Shown here: in pieces, positions 17,369 to 26,419 of the stretch
Numbering within the stretch: position 1 is the first letter of the stretch
Layout of the letters: each line of letters begins with the position of its first letter
NCBI RefSeq assembly: GCF_000308715.1
Contig: NZ_BAGH01000288.1
Span: forward strand, 1-64,000
DNA from: Nocardia tenerifensis NBRC 101015
GTDB lineage: Bacteria; Actinomycetota; Actinomycetes; Mycobacteriales; Mycobacteriaceae
DNA: 64,000 nt
Direction: 5' to 3'
Translations under genes and position numbers: made by a program
The notes under the pieces: generated by a model
Told to the model about the DNA's origin: nothing
Databases searched by the model: none
What the model saw: only the letters and a program-made list of their open reading frames with translations

Positions 17369-18235
17369 TCAGTCGAGCAGCACCGTGGCGAAGGTGGCGA
17401 TCTGCCGGAAGCCGACCCGGCCGTACGCGCGGCGGGCGACCTCGTTGTAGTCGTTCACATACAGGCTCGCGGTGCGCCCGGACGCGACGACCGCGTTCGC
17501 GATGGCGGCCGTGCCCGTCGTGCCCAGCCCGGTGCCGCGGTGTTCGGGATGCACCCACACGCCCTGGATCTGCCCGGTGCGCCGGGACAGCGACCCGACC
17601 TCGGCCTTGAACACCACCTCGCCGTCCTCGAAACGCGCCCAGGCCCGGCCGGATTCGATGAGGCTCTGGATGCGGCGCCGGTAGCCGCGGCCGCCGTCGC
17701 CCGCGCGGGGGTCGACGCCGACCTCCTCGATGAACATGGCGATCGCGGCGCAGAGGTAGCGGTCGAGTTCGTGGGGGTGCACGCGGCGCACAGTCGGGTC
17801 GGGCGTCACCAGCGGCGCTTGCGTGAGCGCGAGCAGCGGCTGCTCGCCGCGCAGTTCCCGCTCCGGACCCCAGTGGTCGGCCAGCATCTCCCACAGCGGC
17901 AGCGCCAGCTCCCGGCGGCCGACCACCGACGACGCGATCCGCGGCCAGCGCAGGGCCCGGTCGGCGAACGCCCGCAGCGCGTCGCGGTCACCGCGCAGCG
18001 GGACCAGGTTCGCGCCGGAGAAACACAGCGACTCCGCGGGACCGCCGCGGCTCCACAACTCGCCCTGCCCGCAGCGGGACGCGTCGAGACCGAACTCCTG
18101 GAGCCGGGCGGCGACCATGCACGACGCCACCGGGTCGGCATCCAGAACACGAAGGACCTGACCGAGGTCCCGGCTCGCGAGCTGACGCGCGGGAACGTAT
18201 TTCGCCCTACGCGCCGGCTCAAGCAGACTGCGCAC
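17369..18235 (-). CDS. GNAT N-acetyltransferase with N-terminal DUF4081
   Basis: The product is 288 residues. The N-terminal half (VLDADPVASCMVAARLQEFG, then CFSGANLVPLRGD) matches DUF4081. The C-terminal half is a GNAT fold with the acetyl-CoA loop VWVHPEHRGTGLGTTG and SLYVNDYNEVARRAYGRVGF. The acceptor is unknown. Position between ispG and the PBP gene equals that of Rv2867c in M. tuberculosis, so a conserved housekeeping role is likely. It is transcribed in the direction of the dxr-rip1-ispG series, 82 bases after ispG. Confidence 0.9.
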   Translation of the reverse strand: MRSLLEPARRAKYVPARQLASRDLGQVLRVLDADPVASCMVAARLQEFGLDASRCGQGELWSRGGPAESLCFSGANLVPLRGDRDALRAFADRALRWPRIASSVVGRRELALPLWEMLADHWGPERELRGEQPLLALTQAPLVTPDPTVRRVHPHELDRYLCAAIAMFIEEVGVDPRAGDGGRGYRRRIQSLIESGRAWARFEDGEVVFKAEVGSLSRRTGQIQGVWVHPEHRGTGLGTTGTAAIANAVVASGRTASLYVNDYNEVARRAYGRVGFRQIATFATVLLD

Positions 18236-18317
18236 GTTGCTAGCCTGCCACGAATAGCGACGATGTGGTACGGCTATGCCGAACGCAACAATGCGACATG
18301 GGCTCGACCCACGAAAC

Positions 18318-19475
18318 TCAGGAGACGGTGACGACCGGCTCGCCCGCGCCCGCCTCCACGCCCATCTCCTCGGCGATGCGCATGGCCTCCTCGATCAGGG
18401 TCTCCACGATCATCGCCTCCGGCACGGTCTTGATGACCTCACCCTTGACGAAGATCTGCCCCTTGCCATTGCCCGAGGCCACCCCGAGGTCAGCCTCGCG
18501 CGCCTCGCCCGGACCGTTCACCACGCAGCCCATCACCGCGACCCGCAGCGGCACCTCCATGCCCTCGAGCCCGGCACTGACCTCGTTCGCCAGCGTGTAC
18601 ACATCCACCTGTGCGCGCCCGCACGACGGGCACGACACGATCTCGAGCTTGCGCGGCCGCAGGTTCAGCGACTGCAAGATCTGATCACCGACCTTGATCT
18701 CCTCCGCCGGCGGCGCCGACAGCGAGACCCGGATGGTGTCGCCGATACCCTCCGACAGCAGCGCACCGAACGCCACCGCGGACTTGATCGTGCCCTGGAA
18801 CGCCGGGCCCGCCTCGGTGACACCGAGATGCAGCGGATAATCGCTCTGCGCGGCCAGCTGCCGGTAGGCCTCCACCATGACCACCGGATCGTTGTGCTTG
18901 ACCGAGATCTTGATGTCGCCGAAGCCGTGGTCCTCGAACAGGCTCGCCTCCCACAGCGCGGACTCCACCAGCGCCTCCGGGGTGGCCTTGCCGTACTTCT
19001 CCAGCATCCGCTTGTCCAGCGAACCGGCGTTGACGCCGATGCGGATCGGGATGCCCGCCGCCGCCGCGGCCCTGGCGACCTCGCCGACGCGGCCGTCGAA
19101 CTCCTTGATATTGCCCGGATTCACCCGCACCGCCGCGCATCCGGCGTCGATGGCCGCGAAAATGTAGCGCGGCTGGAAATGGATGTCGGCGATCACCGGG
19201 ATCTGGCTCTTGCGCGCGATCGTCGCCAGCGCGTCCGCGTCCTCCTGACGCGGGCAGGCCACCCGCACGATGTCGCAGCCGGAGGCGGTGAGCTGCGCGA
19301 TCTGCTGCAGCGTCGCGTTGATGTCGTGGGTCTTGGTCGTGGTCATGGACTGCACCGAGATCGGGTGATCACTTCCGACCCCGACATTGCCCACCATCAA
19401 CTGGCGAGTCTTGCGTCGAGGAGCGAGAACGGCCGCAGGAGCGGCGGGCATCCCCAATCCGATTGTGCTGGTCAC
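18318..19475 (-). CDS. ispG: 4-hydroxy-3-methylbut-2-enyl diphosphate synthase (IspG/GcpE)
   Basis: The product is 385 residues. It catalyses the reductive ring opening of MEcPP to HMBPP, the sixth MEP-pathway step, with a [4Fe-4S] cluster. The TIM-barrel part is typical ([19 protein letters not shown]), and the cluster ligands are in CPSCGR and [18 protein letters not shown] 19475 gives the N-terminus expected for nocardial IspG ([13 protein letters not shown]). The gene lies between rip1 and the GNAT gene, one gene away from dxr, which makes DXP reductoisomerase of the same pathway. Confidence 0.97.
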   Translation of the reverse strand: MTSTIGLGMPAAPAAVLAPRRKTRQLMVGNVGVGSDHPISVQSMTTTKTHDINATLQQIAQLTASGCDIVRVACPRQEDADALATIARKSQIPVIADIHFQPRYIFAAIDAGCAAVRVNPGNIKEFDGRVGEVARAAAAAGIPIRIGVNAGSLDKRMLEKYGKATPEALVESALWEASLFEDHGFGDIKISVKHNDPVVMVEAYRQLAAQSDYPLHLGVTEAGPAFQGTIKSAVAFGALLSEGIGDTIRVSLSAPPAEEIKVGDQILQSLNLRPRKLEIVSCPSCGRAQVDVYTLANEVSAGLEGMEVPLRVAVMGCVVNGPGEAREADLGVASGNGKGQIFVKGEVIKTVPEAMIVETLIEEAMRIAEEMGVEAGAGEPVVTVS

Positions 19476-19652
19476 TTCCGGCTGCCTACTTTCGTGTGTG
19501 CGGCCTCGCGCATCCGCGGCTCGCAAGCGCTCTCTACCTTCGGCCGTTCGCCTTCCGAGCTTAGTCGCGCACGCCGAACGGCCACCCTGTGACGCCCACG
19601 ACAACGCACCTCCCCCGAGTGCCGGGCACAGGGTACCGCGCCCGGGGGCGAG

Positions 19653-20855
19653 TCAGAACAGCTTGATGGGGTTGACGATGTCGGCGGCCACGGTCAGCAG
19701 CATGTACGCACCGCCGATCACCACCACCACGTAGGTGGCGGGCAGCAGCTTGAGGTAGTTCACCGGTGCGCCGGGAGCGAGGCCGCGCCAGCGACGGAAG
19801 ACGTCGCGGACCTTCTCATAGAGCACCACGGCGATGTGCCCGCCGTCGAGCGGAAGCAGCGGCAGGATATTGAACGCGCCGAGGAAGAAATTCAAGCTGG
19901 CCAGCACGAGGATGAAGACGTTCCACAGCCCGCGTTCCGCGGTCTCGCCGCCGATCTTGCTCGCGCCATAGACGCTGACCGGGGTATCCGCATCGCGTTC
20001 GCCGCCGGTCACCGCGGACCACAGCGCTGTCACCTTCTGCGGCAACTCAGCCAGCGATTGCACCGTGCGCACGAACATGTCACCGGTGAAGGAAACCGAC
20101 GCCGGTATCGCCGTGAGCACGTTGTACTGGACCGGATCGTAGGCGCCGTTCAATCCGACCCCTACCGCACCGACCTCGCGGCCCGCACCGCCGGCTTCCG
20201 AGTAACGGATCACACGTTCCGGGGTCACGGGGATGGTGAGGATTTGTCCGTTGCGATCGATCGTGTAATCGAAGGGGGCGGACTGCTTCTGCGTCTCGGT
20301 CTGGAATTCCTTCCAGGTCTTCACCGGCACGCCGGCTACCGCCTTGACCACGTCGCCGCGCTGCAACCCGGCCCGCTGAGCGGGGCCGGTACCCGTGCAG
20401 GGTTGTAACGTGCCGTCCGGATTCTGTTGCGACACGCAGCTCATCGCGCCGAGCGAGGTATCGGGTGGCAGGTCCAACCGCGGCAGCCCCCAACCGACTG
20501 CGAGGATGACCACCAGGATGAACCCGAGCACGAAGTTCATCGCGATGCCGCCCGACATCACGACGAGCCGCTTCCACGCCGCCTGCCGGTACATGGCCCG
20601 GTCGATCTCTTCCGGCTCCAGCTCGTCCAGCGCGGTCATGCCCGCGATATCGCAGAACCCGCCGAGCGGCAGCGCCTTGAGACCGTACTCGGTCTCCCCG
20701 CGCCGGAACGAGAAGATCTTCGGCCCGAAGCCGATGAAGTAGCGCCGCACCTTCATGCCGGTGGCCTGGGCGGTCCACATGTGCCCGCACTCGTGCAACG
20801 CGATCGAAATCGTTATGCCTAACGCGAACAGCACGAACCCCAACGCGTAGACCAT
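19653..20855 (-). CDS. rip1: Site-2 intramembrane metalloprotease (Rip1/RseP family)
   Basis: The product is 400 residues. The zinc motif HECGH is at residues 21-25 in the first membrane helix and LDGGH near 336 supplies the third ligand. A PDZ-like domain lies between (GLQRGDVVKAVAGVPVKTWK), and four hydrophobic segments are visible. It cuts anti-sigma factors and other membrane proteins within the bilayer; the M. tuberculosis counterpart Rip1 controls envelope composition. The gene order dxr-rip1-ispG is conserved in Mycobacteriales. GGAGGG-type sequence lies upstream of ATG 20855 (on the minus strand AGGAGGG), a strong ribosome-binding site. Confidence 0.95.
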   Translation of the reverse strand: MVYALGFVLFALGITISIALHECGHMWTAQATGMKVRRYFIGFGPKIFSFRRGETEYGLKALPLGGFCDIAGMTALDELEPEEIDRAMYRQAAWKRLVVMSGGIAMNFVLGFILVVILAVGWGLPRLDLPPDTSLGAMSCVSQQNPDGTLQPCTGTGPAQRAGLQRGDVVKAVAGVPVKTWKEFQTETQKQSAPFDYTIDRNGQILTIPVTPERVIRYSEAGGAGREVGAVGVGLNGAYDPVQYNVLTAIPASVSFTGDMFVRTVQSLAELPQKVTALWSAVTGGERDADTPVSVYGASKIGGETAERGLWNVFILVLASLNFFLGAFNILPLLPLDGGHIAVVLYEKVRDVFRRWRGLAPGAPVNYLKLLPATYVVVVIGGAYMLLTVAADIVNPIKLF

Positions 20856-21084
20856 GTGTTTAGCAGCCCTCCTGCATAGCGCAGCTCGCCTCGAGTGCGA
20901 CCGCCGGATCGGTCGCCCACAAACCTCGGCCCGCGCTTCCCGTCACGGCCGCGAGCACCCGACCACAGTAACCGGACCCCGGTCGGCCCTGCGCCTTCAG
21001 TGTGCCAGGTGGCGGTCGGCGGGCGAGTCCGGTCGCTCCCCAATCGCGGACGCTCGCGGTTTGCCGCCGTTCGGCGCTGCTACC

Positions 21085-22224
21085 TCAGGCGTGCACTCGG
21101 GCTCGCGCGAACTCACGTGCCCAGCTGTCCGCGGCCAGAACCTCCGCGAGCGAGTCGGGCTCGACGCGCCATCGGTCGGCGGCTTCGACGGCCGCGGCCA
21201 CGGTGCGGACGATGTCGGGGAAGCGGATGAGGCCGTCCAGAAAGGCTTGCACCGCAACCTCATTGGCGGCGTTGTAGACGGCGGTGACGCTGCCGCCTGC
21301 CTCCCCCGCCCGACGAGCCAGCTCGATCGCCGGGAACACCTCGTGGTCGACCGGCTCGAAGGTCCAGGTGGCGGCGGTGCCGAAGTCGCAGGCCGCGGCG
21401 GCGCCGGGCACCCGGTCGGGCCAGCCTAGAGCCAGGGCGATGGGCAGTTTCATATCCGGCGGGCTGGCCTGGGCGAGGGTGGAACCGTCGGTGAAGGTCA
21501 CCATCGAGTGCACGATCGACTGCGGGTGCACGGTGACGTCGATGCGGTCATAGGGAATGCCGAACAGCAGGTGCGTCTCGATCAGCTCGAGGCCCTTGTT
21601 GACCAGCGACGCGGAGTTCAGCGTGTTCATCGGGCCCATGGACCAGGTCGGATGCGTCTTGGCCTCAGCGGGATTCACCGACTCGAGCATCTGCGCGGTC
21701 CAGCCGCGGAACGGCCCGCCGGACGCGGTGAGCACCAGCCGGTCCACCTCCTCGGCGCGACCGCCGCGCAGGCACTGGGCGAGCGCGGAGTGCTCCGAGT
21801 CGACCGGCACGATCTGGCCGGGCGCCGCGGCGCGGGTGACCAGCGAGCCGCCCGCGACCAAGGATTCCTTGTTGGCCAGCGCGAGCCGCGTGCCCGACTG
21901 CAGGGTGGCCAGGGTCGGCTCCAGGCCGAGCGAGCCGACCAGCGCGTTGAGCACCACGTCGGCCTCCGTGCGGCGCACCAGCTCGGCCGCCGCGTCCGGC
22001 CCCGCCAGCGCGATGCCGAGCCGCTGGGCGGCGGCCGGGTCGGCGACCGCGACATTGCGTGTCCCGGTGGCCGCGATCTGCGCGGCGAGCAGCTCGGTAT
22101 TGCCGCCGCGCGCGGCCAGGCCGACCACCTCGAACCGGTCGGGGTTGGCGGCGATCACCTCGAGCGCTTGGGTCCCGATGGATCCGGTACTGCCGAGGAG
22201 CAAGACTCTCACGATGTCGGACAC
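21085..22224 (-). CDS. dxr: 1-deoxy-D-xylulose-5-phosphate reductoisomerase
   Basis: The product is 379 residues. It converts DXP to MEP with NADPH, the committed step of the MEP isoprenoid pathway. The NADPH motif [13 protein letters not shown] is at residues 8-20, NKESLV and [10 protein letters not shown] follow, and GGPFRGW is the flexible active-site loop. The metal ligands D, E and E are in the VDSEH and ELIE segments. GTG 22224 is chosen because the Rossmann strand starts six residues later; the ORF upstream is not protein-like. The DUF2631 gene is divergent 178 bases away. Confidence 0.97.
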   Translation of the reverse strand: MSDIVRVLLLGSTGSIGTQALEVIAANPDRFEVVGLAARGGNTELLAAQIAATGTRNVAVADPAAAQRLGIALAGPDAAAELVRRTEADVVLNALVGSLGLEPTLATLQSGTRLALANKESLVAGGSLVTRAAAPGQIVPVDSEHSALAQCLRGGRAEEVDRLVLTASGGPFRGWTAQMLESVNPAEAKTHPTWSMGPMNTLNSASLVNKGLELIETHLLFGIPYDRIDVTVHPQSIVHSMVTFTDGSTLAQASPPDMKLPIALALGWPDRVPGAAAACDFGTAATWTFEPVDHEVFPAIELARRAGEAGGSVTAVYNAANEVAVQAFLDGLIRFPDIVRTVAAAVEAADRWRVEPDSLAEVLAADSWAREFARARVHA

Positions 22225-22402
22225 GGGTTCATTGTGGCGCACAAGAAAAGCGGACACCGTGCTCACCCGCTGCGCCGGCTCCCGTCCCCCGGGCGGCGTG
22301 TCCCGACTTACAACGACGCACCGTCGTATGTCACGATATCGAGCAGCAGTCCGTCGAGTGCGTACCGGAATCGCGGTACCCGAACGAGCTAAGGAGCGAA
22401 TC

Positions 22403-22672
22403 GTGGCCGCCACGGAACTCGAACCCGCCAGCACCGAGCGCGGCATCGTCACTCACGTGGACACGGCCGAGGTTCCCTCCGCCGCGTGGGGGTGGAGCGG
22501 TGAGTCGCCGCGCACCTTCCGCGTCGCGGGCTGGATCGTCGCGTTCATCCTGGTCGCGATGGTCATCGGTAACCACAAGGGCCACGTCGAGGACATCTTC
22601 CTCGTCGGCTTCGCCCTCGCCATCGTCGTCATCCTGGTGCGGGACTCGATCCTGCGCCGCAAGCCCCGCTAG
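22403..22672 (+). CDS. DUF2631 small membrane protein
   Basis: The product is 89 residues with a hydrophilic, acidic N-terminus (the [11 protein letters not shown] segment is a family signature) and two membrane helices near residues 43-57 and 65-80, ending in RRKPR. AAGGAG lies 5 bases before GTG 22403. DUF2631 proteins are restricted to Actinobacteria and often lie next to dxr, as here. Function unknown. Confidence 0.85.
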   Translation: MAATELEPASTERGIVTHVDTAEVPSAAWGWSGESPRTFRVAGWIVAFILVAMVIGNHKGHVEDIFLVGFALAIVVILVRDSILRRKPR

Positions 22673-22720
22673 TCGCGCGCCGGAATGCCCTGAGCGATAT
22701 CGGCTTTCGCCGGGCGAGGG

Positions 22721-22732
22721 CGTACTAGTACG
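22721..22732. promoter_or_regulatory. Perfect 12-bp palindrome CGTACTAGTACG
   Basis: It lies 49 bases after the DUF2631 stop and just before a hairpin. It may be a binding site in the promoter of the secreted-protein gene at 22804; no regulator can be named. Confidence 0.3.
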
Positions 22733-22745
22733 GTTTGCGCCGAGA

Positions 22746-22774
22746 GGTCCGCGACCTGAGTCGGGTCGCGGACC
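22746..22774 (+). terminator. Hairpin between DUF2631 and a secreted-protein gene
   Basis: GGTCCGCGACC (22746-22756) and GGTCGCGGACC (22764-22774) form a perfect 11-bp stem with a 7-base loop, followed by TTCATT. It ends 29 bases before the next ATG, so it could also act as an attenuator for that gene. Confidence 0.65.
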
Positions 22775-22803
22775 TTCATTGCTGACCAGACCGTGAGGAC
22801 GCC

Positions 22804-23121
22804 ATGCCCAAGATCTTCTCCGCCGCGCTGCTGACCGCGAGCGCCGTCGGATCCCTGCTGTTACTGCCCGCCGCCCCGGCCTACGCCCAGTCCGAGGCCT
22901 GCGGCCGGGCGATCGACGCGATCAACGCCGCCATCGACGCGTCGCCCAACGGCACCTTGGAGAAGAACACCGCGAAGGCGCTGAACCGCACGCTGCTGTC
23001 CATCGACGCCACCGGCGCCGAGAAGGACGTCATCGCCGCCTACGCCAACGCGCTGGTCGACGAGAACATCACCGACCTGGACCCGGCCACCGACGAGCTC
23101 AACCGCGTCTGCGGAGGCTGA
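22804..23121 (+). CDS. Small secreted protein of unknown function
   Basis: The product is 105 residues with a clear signal peptide (LLTASAVGSLLLLPAAPAYA, cleavage after AYA). The mature part is helical, acidic and has two Cys, one near each end (SEACGRA and NRVCGG), which could form a disulfide. Small secreted proteins like this are common in Nocardia and Mycobacterium. A strong terminator follows eight bases after the stop. Confidence 0.75.
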   Translation: MPKIFSAALLTASAVGSLLLLPAAPAYAQSEACGRAIDAINAAIDASPNGTLEKNTAKALNRTLLSIDATGAEKDVIAAYANALVDENITDLDPATDELNRVCGG

Positions 23122-23128
23122 GCGGAAG

Positions 23129-23165
23129 GCGCTGTCGGCGAACGGTTTCGCGTCGCCGACAGCGC
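23129..23165 (+). terminator. Strong hairpin terminator, possibly bidirectional
   Basis: GCGCTGTCGGCGA (23129-23141) and TCGCCGACAGCGC (23153-23165) form a perfect 13-bp stem between convergent genes (stops at 23121 and 23172). Confidence 0.8.
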
Positions 23166-23171
23166 ACCCGG

Positions 23172-23423
23172 TCAGGTGACCGTCAACCGGCACTGACCGT
23201 CTTCGCACGACCGTCGCAACCGGCCACGAGAGATGGTCTGCAACAATCCGATCGCCCAGCAGGTCGGGCAGCCGCGCAACGCGACGAAACCGACCGGAGC
23301 GAGCAGCAGACTCACCGGTCCCGCCCACGGCAGCAGAGCGAACGCCCCGATCAAAGCCCCGAATCCGGCCACCCCGCGGGCCAGATGGCGCGACAGCGAG
23401 GAGCTGGCGAAAGTGTCGTTCAT
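23172..23423 (-). CDS. Small membrane protein with CPTC motif (DUF2892/YgaP-like)
   Basis: The product is 83 residues with two membrane helices (about 16-32 and 37-50) and then RGCPTCWAIGLLQTI. This resembles the DUF2892 family, in which two helices precede a conserved GCPxxxxxG. Two more Cys (SCEDGQC) near the C-terminus could join a metal or redox site. Its ATG overlaps the stop of the sigma-factor gene (ATGA), so it is translated with it. It may be an anti-sigma-like or target protein, but it lacks a zinc HxxxCxxC anti-sigma motif. Confidence 0.75.
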   Translation of the reverse strand: MNDTFASSSLSRHLARGVAGFGALIGAFALLPWAGPVSLLLAPVGFVALRGCPTCWAIGLLQTISRGRLRRSCEDGQCRLTVT

Positions 23424-23953
23424 TCTCGACCCTCCACCGGTTCCAAGGCGAGTTGGACGGCGGCGCGGGCGCGGTGCAGCCGCGACTTCATCGCCGCGGT
23501 GCTCAGGCCGAGGCGATCGGCCGTCATCCGCCCGCTGAATCCCTGAATGTCCCGCATGATCAGTACCTGCCGTTGATCGAGCGGCAGCGCCGCGACCGCC
23601 GTCGCCACCCGCTCGGCCTCCAGACGACGCATCACCTCGTCCTCGGCCGAGACCGTCGAGCCGTCGGCCACCGGCTCCGCCCGGCGCGCCAATTGCCGCA
23701 GCTGCCGCAGGCATTCGTTGCGGACGATCCGAAACATCCACGACGCCAACGCCCCCGACGCGCGCAGCGTGCCGATCTTGCGGTACAGGATGATCAGCGC
23801 CTCCTGCGCCGCGTCCTCGGCGTCCTCGGGCGAGGCGCACAGCGAGTAGGCGAACCGGCGCACGTGCGGATGCGTGCCCGACACCAGCGCGGCGATCGAG
23901 GCCACGTCGCCCGAGCGCGCCGTGGCGACCAATTGCTCGTCGGGCCAGGTCAT
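23420..23953 (-). CDS. ECF-type RNA polymerase sigma factor
   Basis: The product is 177 residues. Sigma-70 region 2 is visible (FAYSLCASPEDAEDAAQEAL, then ILYRKIGTL and WMFRIVRNECLRQLR), and region 4 is LPLDQRQVLIMRDIQGFSGR followed by TADRLGLSTAAMKSRLHRAR. It lacks the long C-terminal extension of SnoaL-type ECFs. ATG 23953 overlaps the stop of a 27-codon ORF upstream, and its own stop overlaps the next ATG, so three genes are coupled. No conventional zinc anti-sigma factor follows, which leaves its control open. Confidence 0.92.
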   Translation of the reverse strand: MTWPDEQLVATARSGDVASIAALVSGTHPHVRRFAYSLCASPEDAEDAAQEALIILYRKIGTLRASGALASWMFRIVRNECLRQLRQLARRAEPVADGSTVSAEDEVMRRLEAERVATAVAALPLDQRQVLIMRDIQGFSGRMTADRLGLSTAAMKSRLHRARAAVQLALEPVEGRE

Positions 23954-24033
23954 TTCGAGCTCCGCCGACGCAACACGGCAACGCTGCACGCGCACACGAG
24001 CAGAACGGCGACGACAATGGCGGCAATGATCAC
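23950..24033 (-). CDS. 27-residue membrane micropeptide upstream of the sigma factor
   Basis: GTG 24033 is preceded by GGAGG at 6 bases, the best ribosome-binding site in this operon. The frame encodes a hydrophobic helix (VIIAAIVVAVLLVCACSVAV) and a basic tail LRRRSSK, then a TGA overlapping the sigma-factor ATG by four bases (ATGA). It is therefore probably translated and feeds ribosomes into the sigma gene. Whether the peptide has its own role, for example tethering the sigma factor, cannot be told. Confidence 0.6.
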   Translation of the reverse strand: MIIAAIVVAVLLVCACSVAVLRRRSSK

Positions 24034-24120
24034 GACAACCTCCGGGTCTCGTGCCGGCCTTGTTGCCGGCACGAACATGAGAGGTTCCGGCGCCGGAAAA
24101 GGATTCACCCGCTTCGTGAG

Positions 24121-25053
24121 CTAGCGTCCGCGACGCTTCTTCTTGGCCACCGGTTTGCGTGCCGGGCTCGGCCGCCCGACCGAGCGCTTTGCCGCCGGCT
24201 TCTTCTGCGGCTCAGGGCTTTTGGCCCGCGCGGCGGGCGAGCGCGAGCTGCGTTCGGAACGGCCGCGGACGACGCCGACGAAGTCCTCGACCAGATCGGT
24301 GGTCCGATCCGTCGGCCACGCCAGCGCGATCTCCGTCTCGTCGACATCGGTGACCGTGCGGTACACCAGGTCGCGGCGCGCGTGCAGCCGAGCGATCGAG
24401 TGCGGGACCACGGCGACGCCCACGCCCGCCGCGACGAGCTCGATGGCTCCCGCGACCGCGTCGATGTCGGACGCGTCCTGCCTGCGCTCGTCGGCGAAAT
24501 CGGCCGTGCTCACCTGCTCGAAGACCGAGATCGGGTGGTCCTTGGGCACCACGACGACCGGCAGCTCCCGATACAGCGGGATCACGCTCATCCCGTCGCG
24601 ATCGATCGGCAACCGGACGAAGCACAGGTCGACCGCGCCTTCGCGCAGTGCGGTCTCCTGCTCGCCCATCGGCAGTGCCAGTACCTCCAGGGGCGTCTCC
24701 GGGAACCGCTCGGCCCAGATCCGCGTCCACTTCGACACGGTCACCCCCGGCACGAACCCCACGCGCAGCGCCGCCGGCTCGTCCGTCTGCTCCGCGACGA
24801 CCGCGGCGTCCGCCCGCGCGATCAACTCCCGCGCCTCGTCCCGCAGGGCCGCGCCGTCCTCGGTCAACTGCGTCGGCTGGGCGCCGGGCACGAACAGCTT
24901 CGTCCCCAGTTCCTGCTCCAGATCGATGACCGTCTGGCTCAACCGCTGCCGCGAGATACCCAACCCCTTCGCCGCCCGCGCGAAATGCAGCTCCTCCGCG
25001 ACCGCGACAAACCACCGCAGCCGCGTGACGTCGATCGATTCCAACCGGCTCAT
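24121..25053 (-). CDS. LysR-family regulator with a basic C-terminal tail
   Basis: The product is 310 residues. The winged HTH is at the N-terminus (LRWFVAVAEELHFARAAKGL, SRQRLSQTVIDLEQELGTKL) and residues about 88-265 are a periplasmic-binding-type sensor domain. Unusually, the last 45 residues are rich in Lys, Arg, Ala and Pro and contain KRSVGRPSPARKP and AKKKRRGR, like an AT-hook or histone-like tail. ATG 25053 was chosen because the HTH begins there and a palindrome lies directly upstream. It is divergent from the DUF5997 gene, a pairing seen in other actinobacteria as far as I know. Confidence 0.88.
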   Translation of the reverse strand: MSRLESIDVTRLRWFVAVAEELHFARAAKGLGISRQRLSQTVIDLEQELGTKLFVPGAQPTQLTEDGAALRDEARELIARADAAVVAEQTDEPAALRVGFVPGVTVSKWTRIWAERFPETPLEVLALPMGEQETALREGAVDLCFVRLPIDRDGMSVIPLYRELPVVVVPKDHPISVFEQVSTADFADERRQDASDIDAVAGAIELVAAGVGVAVVPHSIARLHARRDLVYRTVTDVDETEIALAWPTDRTTDLVEDFVGVVRGRSERSSRSPAARAKSPEPQKKPAAKRSVGRPSPARKPVAKKKRRGR

Positions 25054-25063
25054 GTCAAGAACA

Positions 25064-25080
25064 CTATCGGCAGCCGATAG
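25064..25080. promoter_or_regulatory. LysR-type operator CTATCGG-CAG-CCGATAG
   Basis: A perfect 7-bp inverted repeat with a 3-base centre lies 10 bases upstream of the LysR start. Its size suits the recognition half of a LysR binding site; autoregulation and control of the divergent DUF5997 gene are expected. Confidence 0.65.
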
Positions 25081-25170
25081 GCTGATGCGCATGAGCGAGC
25101 GCCAGCGAGTGAATCGGAGACGCAGCCCCCTCGGGCTTACGACGGAGCCGAGCGTCAGCGAGGCGCAGTC

Positions 25171-25584
25171 GTGAGCCCGGACCCTAATCCCCAGTTGATG
25201 AAGCCTTTGACCGCAGCCAACAAGCTCGGCATCTACCTTCCCGCGGCCCCCGAATCCTTCCGCGACACCCCGATCTCCCGCGCCGACCTCGACGCCCTCC
25301 GCACCAACCCGCCGGAGTGGCTCACCGAACTGCGCCGCACCGGCCCCTTCCCCCGCGACATCACCGCCCGCAAACTCGGCGTCTCCAACTCCGGCCTCGC
25401 CCGCGCCGAGGTCTCCGACGCCCTCACCGCCGACGAAATCGCCGCCCTACTCGCCGACCCCCCAGCCTGGCTGATCCGCGAACGCGAGAACTACGCCGAG
25501 GTCCTCAAGGAAAACGAGCGAATCGCCACCAAGGAAGCCGAACGCCGCGCCGCCACCAACAGACCCGCCAAGAACCGCGGCTGA
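25171..25584 (+). CDS. DUF5997 family protein
   Basis: The product is 137 residues. The family pattern is clear: MKPLTAANKLGIYLPAAPES, ISRADLDALRTNPPEWLTEL, RRTGPFPRDITARKLGVSNS and LLADPPAWLIRERENY. The last 30 residues are a charged helix. Function is unknown; the repeated xxPPxWL and the HTH-like ARKLGVSNSGLARA might mean DNA or protein binding. GTG 25171 has GAGGCG upstream; ATG 25198 (MKPLTAANK) is equally consistent with family alignments. The 80 bases before the gene contain two related GAGCGAGCG(C/T)CAGCGAG stretches. Confidence 0.8.
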   Translation: MSPDPNPQLMKPLTAANKLGIYLPAAPESFRDTPISRADLDALRTNPPEWLTELRRTGPFPRDITARKLGVSNSGLARAEVSDALTADEIAALLADPPAWLIRERENYAEVLKENERIATKEAERRAATNRPAKNRG

Positions 25585-25629
25585 GCACTCCCCTGACCCT
25601 CTTCCGAGGTAGCTGTTCGCCGCCCGCTC

Positions 25630-26247
25630 CTACTCGTTAATCCAGCGCCATTGGATTTTCGACCACGGGTGGGCTCGGGGTAGGAGGTCGGTTACCGCGG
25701 CGACGACGCCGGGCCAGGCGGAGGGGATGTAGTCGTCGCCGGAGAGCCAGCCGCCGGGGGCGACTTTGGGGCGCCAGGCGGTGATGTCGGCGGCCACGCT
25801 GTCGTAGTCGTGGCGGGCGTCGATGTGGACCCAGGCGAGCGAGGCGTCGGCGAACAGCCGGGCGGTGGATTCCGAGTCGCCGACCACGAGGAGGACCTGG
25901 TCGGCGAAGCCGCAGGCGAGGACGTTGCGGTGGAGGAGGCCGGCGAAGGTGCCGCCGCCGTCGGCGACCGCGGCGCCGTGGGCATTGATGCCGCGCACGC
26001 CTTCGGGCCCGCTGCCGCGGCAGGTGTCGACTCCCACGACGGTGATCGGCTTGCCGCTGTCCGCGACGACCTCGGCCAGCGAGCACAGACTGCGGCCGAG
26101 ATAGTTGCCGACCTCGACGAAGGTACTGCCCTCGGGAAAGTGCGCGACCGCCTCTTCCTGCGCGTCTCGCCACGTGAACCAGCCGGGTATGTCCTGCCAA
26201 CGCCGCACGGGTACATCGACCTCGGGTTCGCCCGGATTCGACAGCAT
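25630..26247 (-). CDS. Class I SAM-dependent methyltransferase (Methyltransf_24 type)
   Basis: The product is 205 residues. The SAM motif I equivalent is FVEVGNYLGRSLCSLAEVVA, and LAWVHIDARHDYDSVAADIT with a following GGWLSGDDYIPSAWPGV is characteristic of the family-24 methyltransferases that act on sugars or small molecules. The substrate is unknown. It stands alone, convergent with DUF5997. The spacing to the stop at 25584 is 45 bases. Confidence 0.8.
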   Translation of the reverse strand: MLSNPGEPEVDVPVRRWQDIPGWFTWRDAQEEAVAHFPEGSTFVEVGNYLGRSLCSLAEVVADSGKPITVVGVDTCRGSGPEGVRGINAHGAAVADGGGTFAGLLHRNVLACGFADQVLLVVGDSESTARLFADASLAWVHIDARHDYDSVAADITAWRPKVAPGGWLSGDDYIPSAWPGVVAAVTDLLPRAHPWSKIQWRWINE

Positions 26248-26419
26248 GCCCCGACGTTACGGTGCCGTCCGGACTCGGCGCGGCACTTCCGCCCGCCTAT
26301 TCGATCTAGTCGGCCTGATCCCTCAGGCGACCCTGGACCAACGCGACCAGTGTGTCCACCGTCGGCGGCAAGATTCAGGCGCATGAGGAGCTGTAGACGG
26401 GAATCAGCGCATGCGGCGA

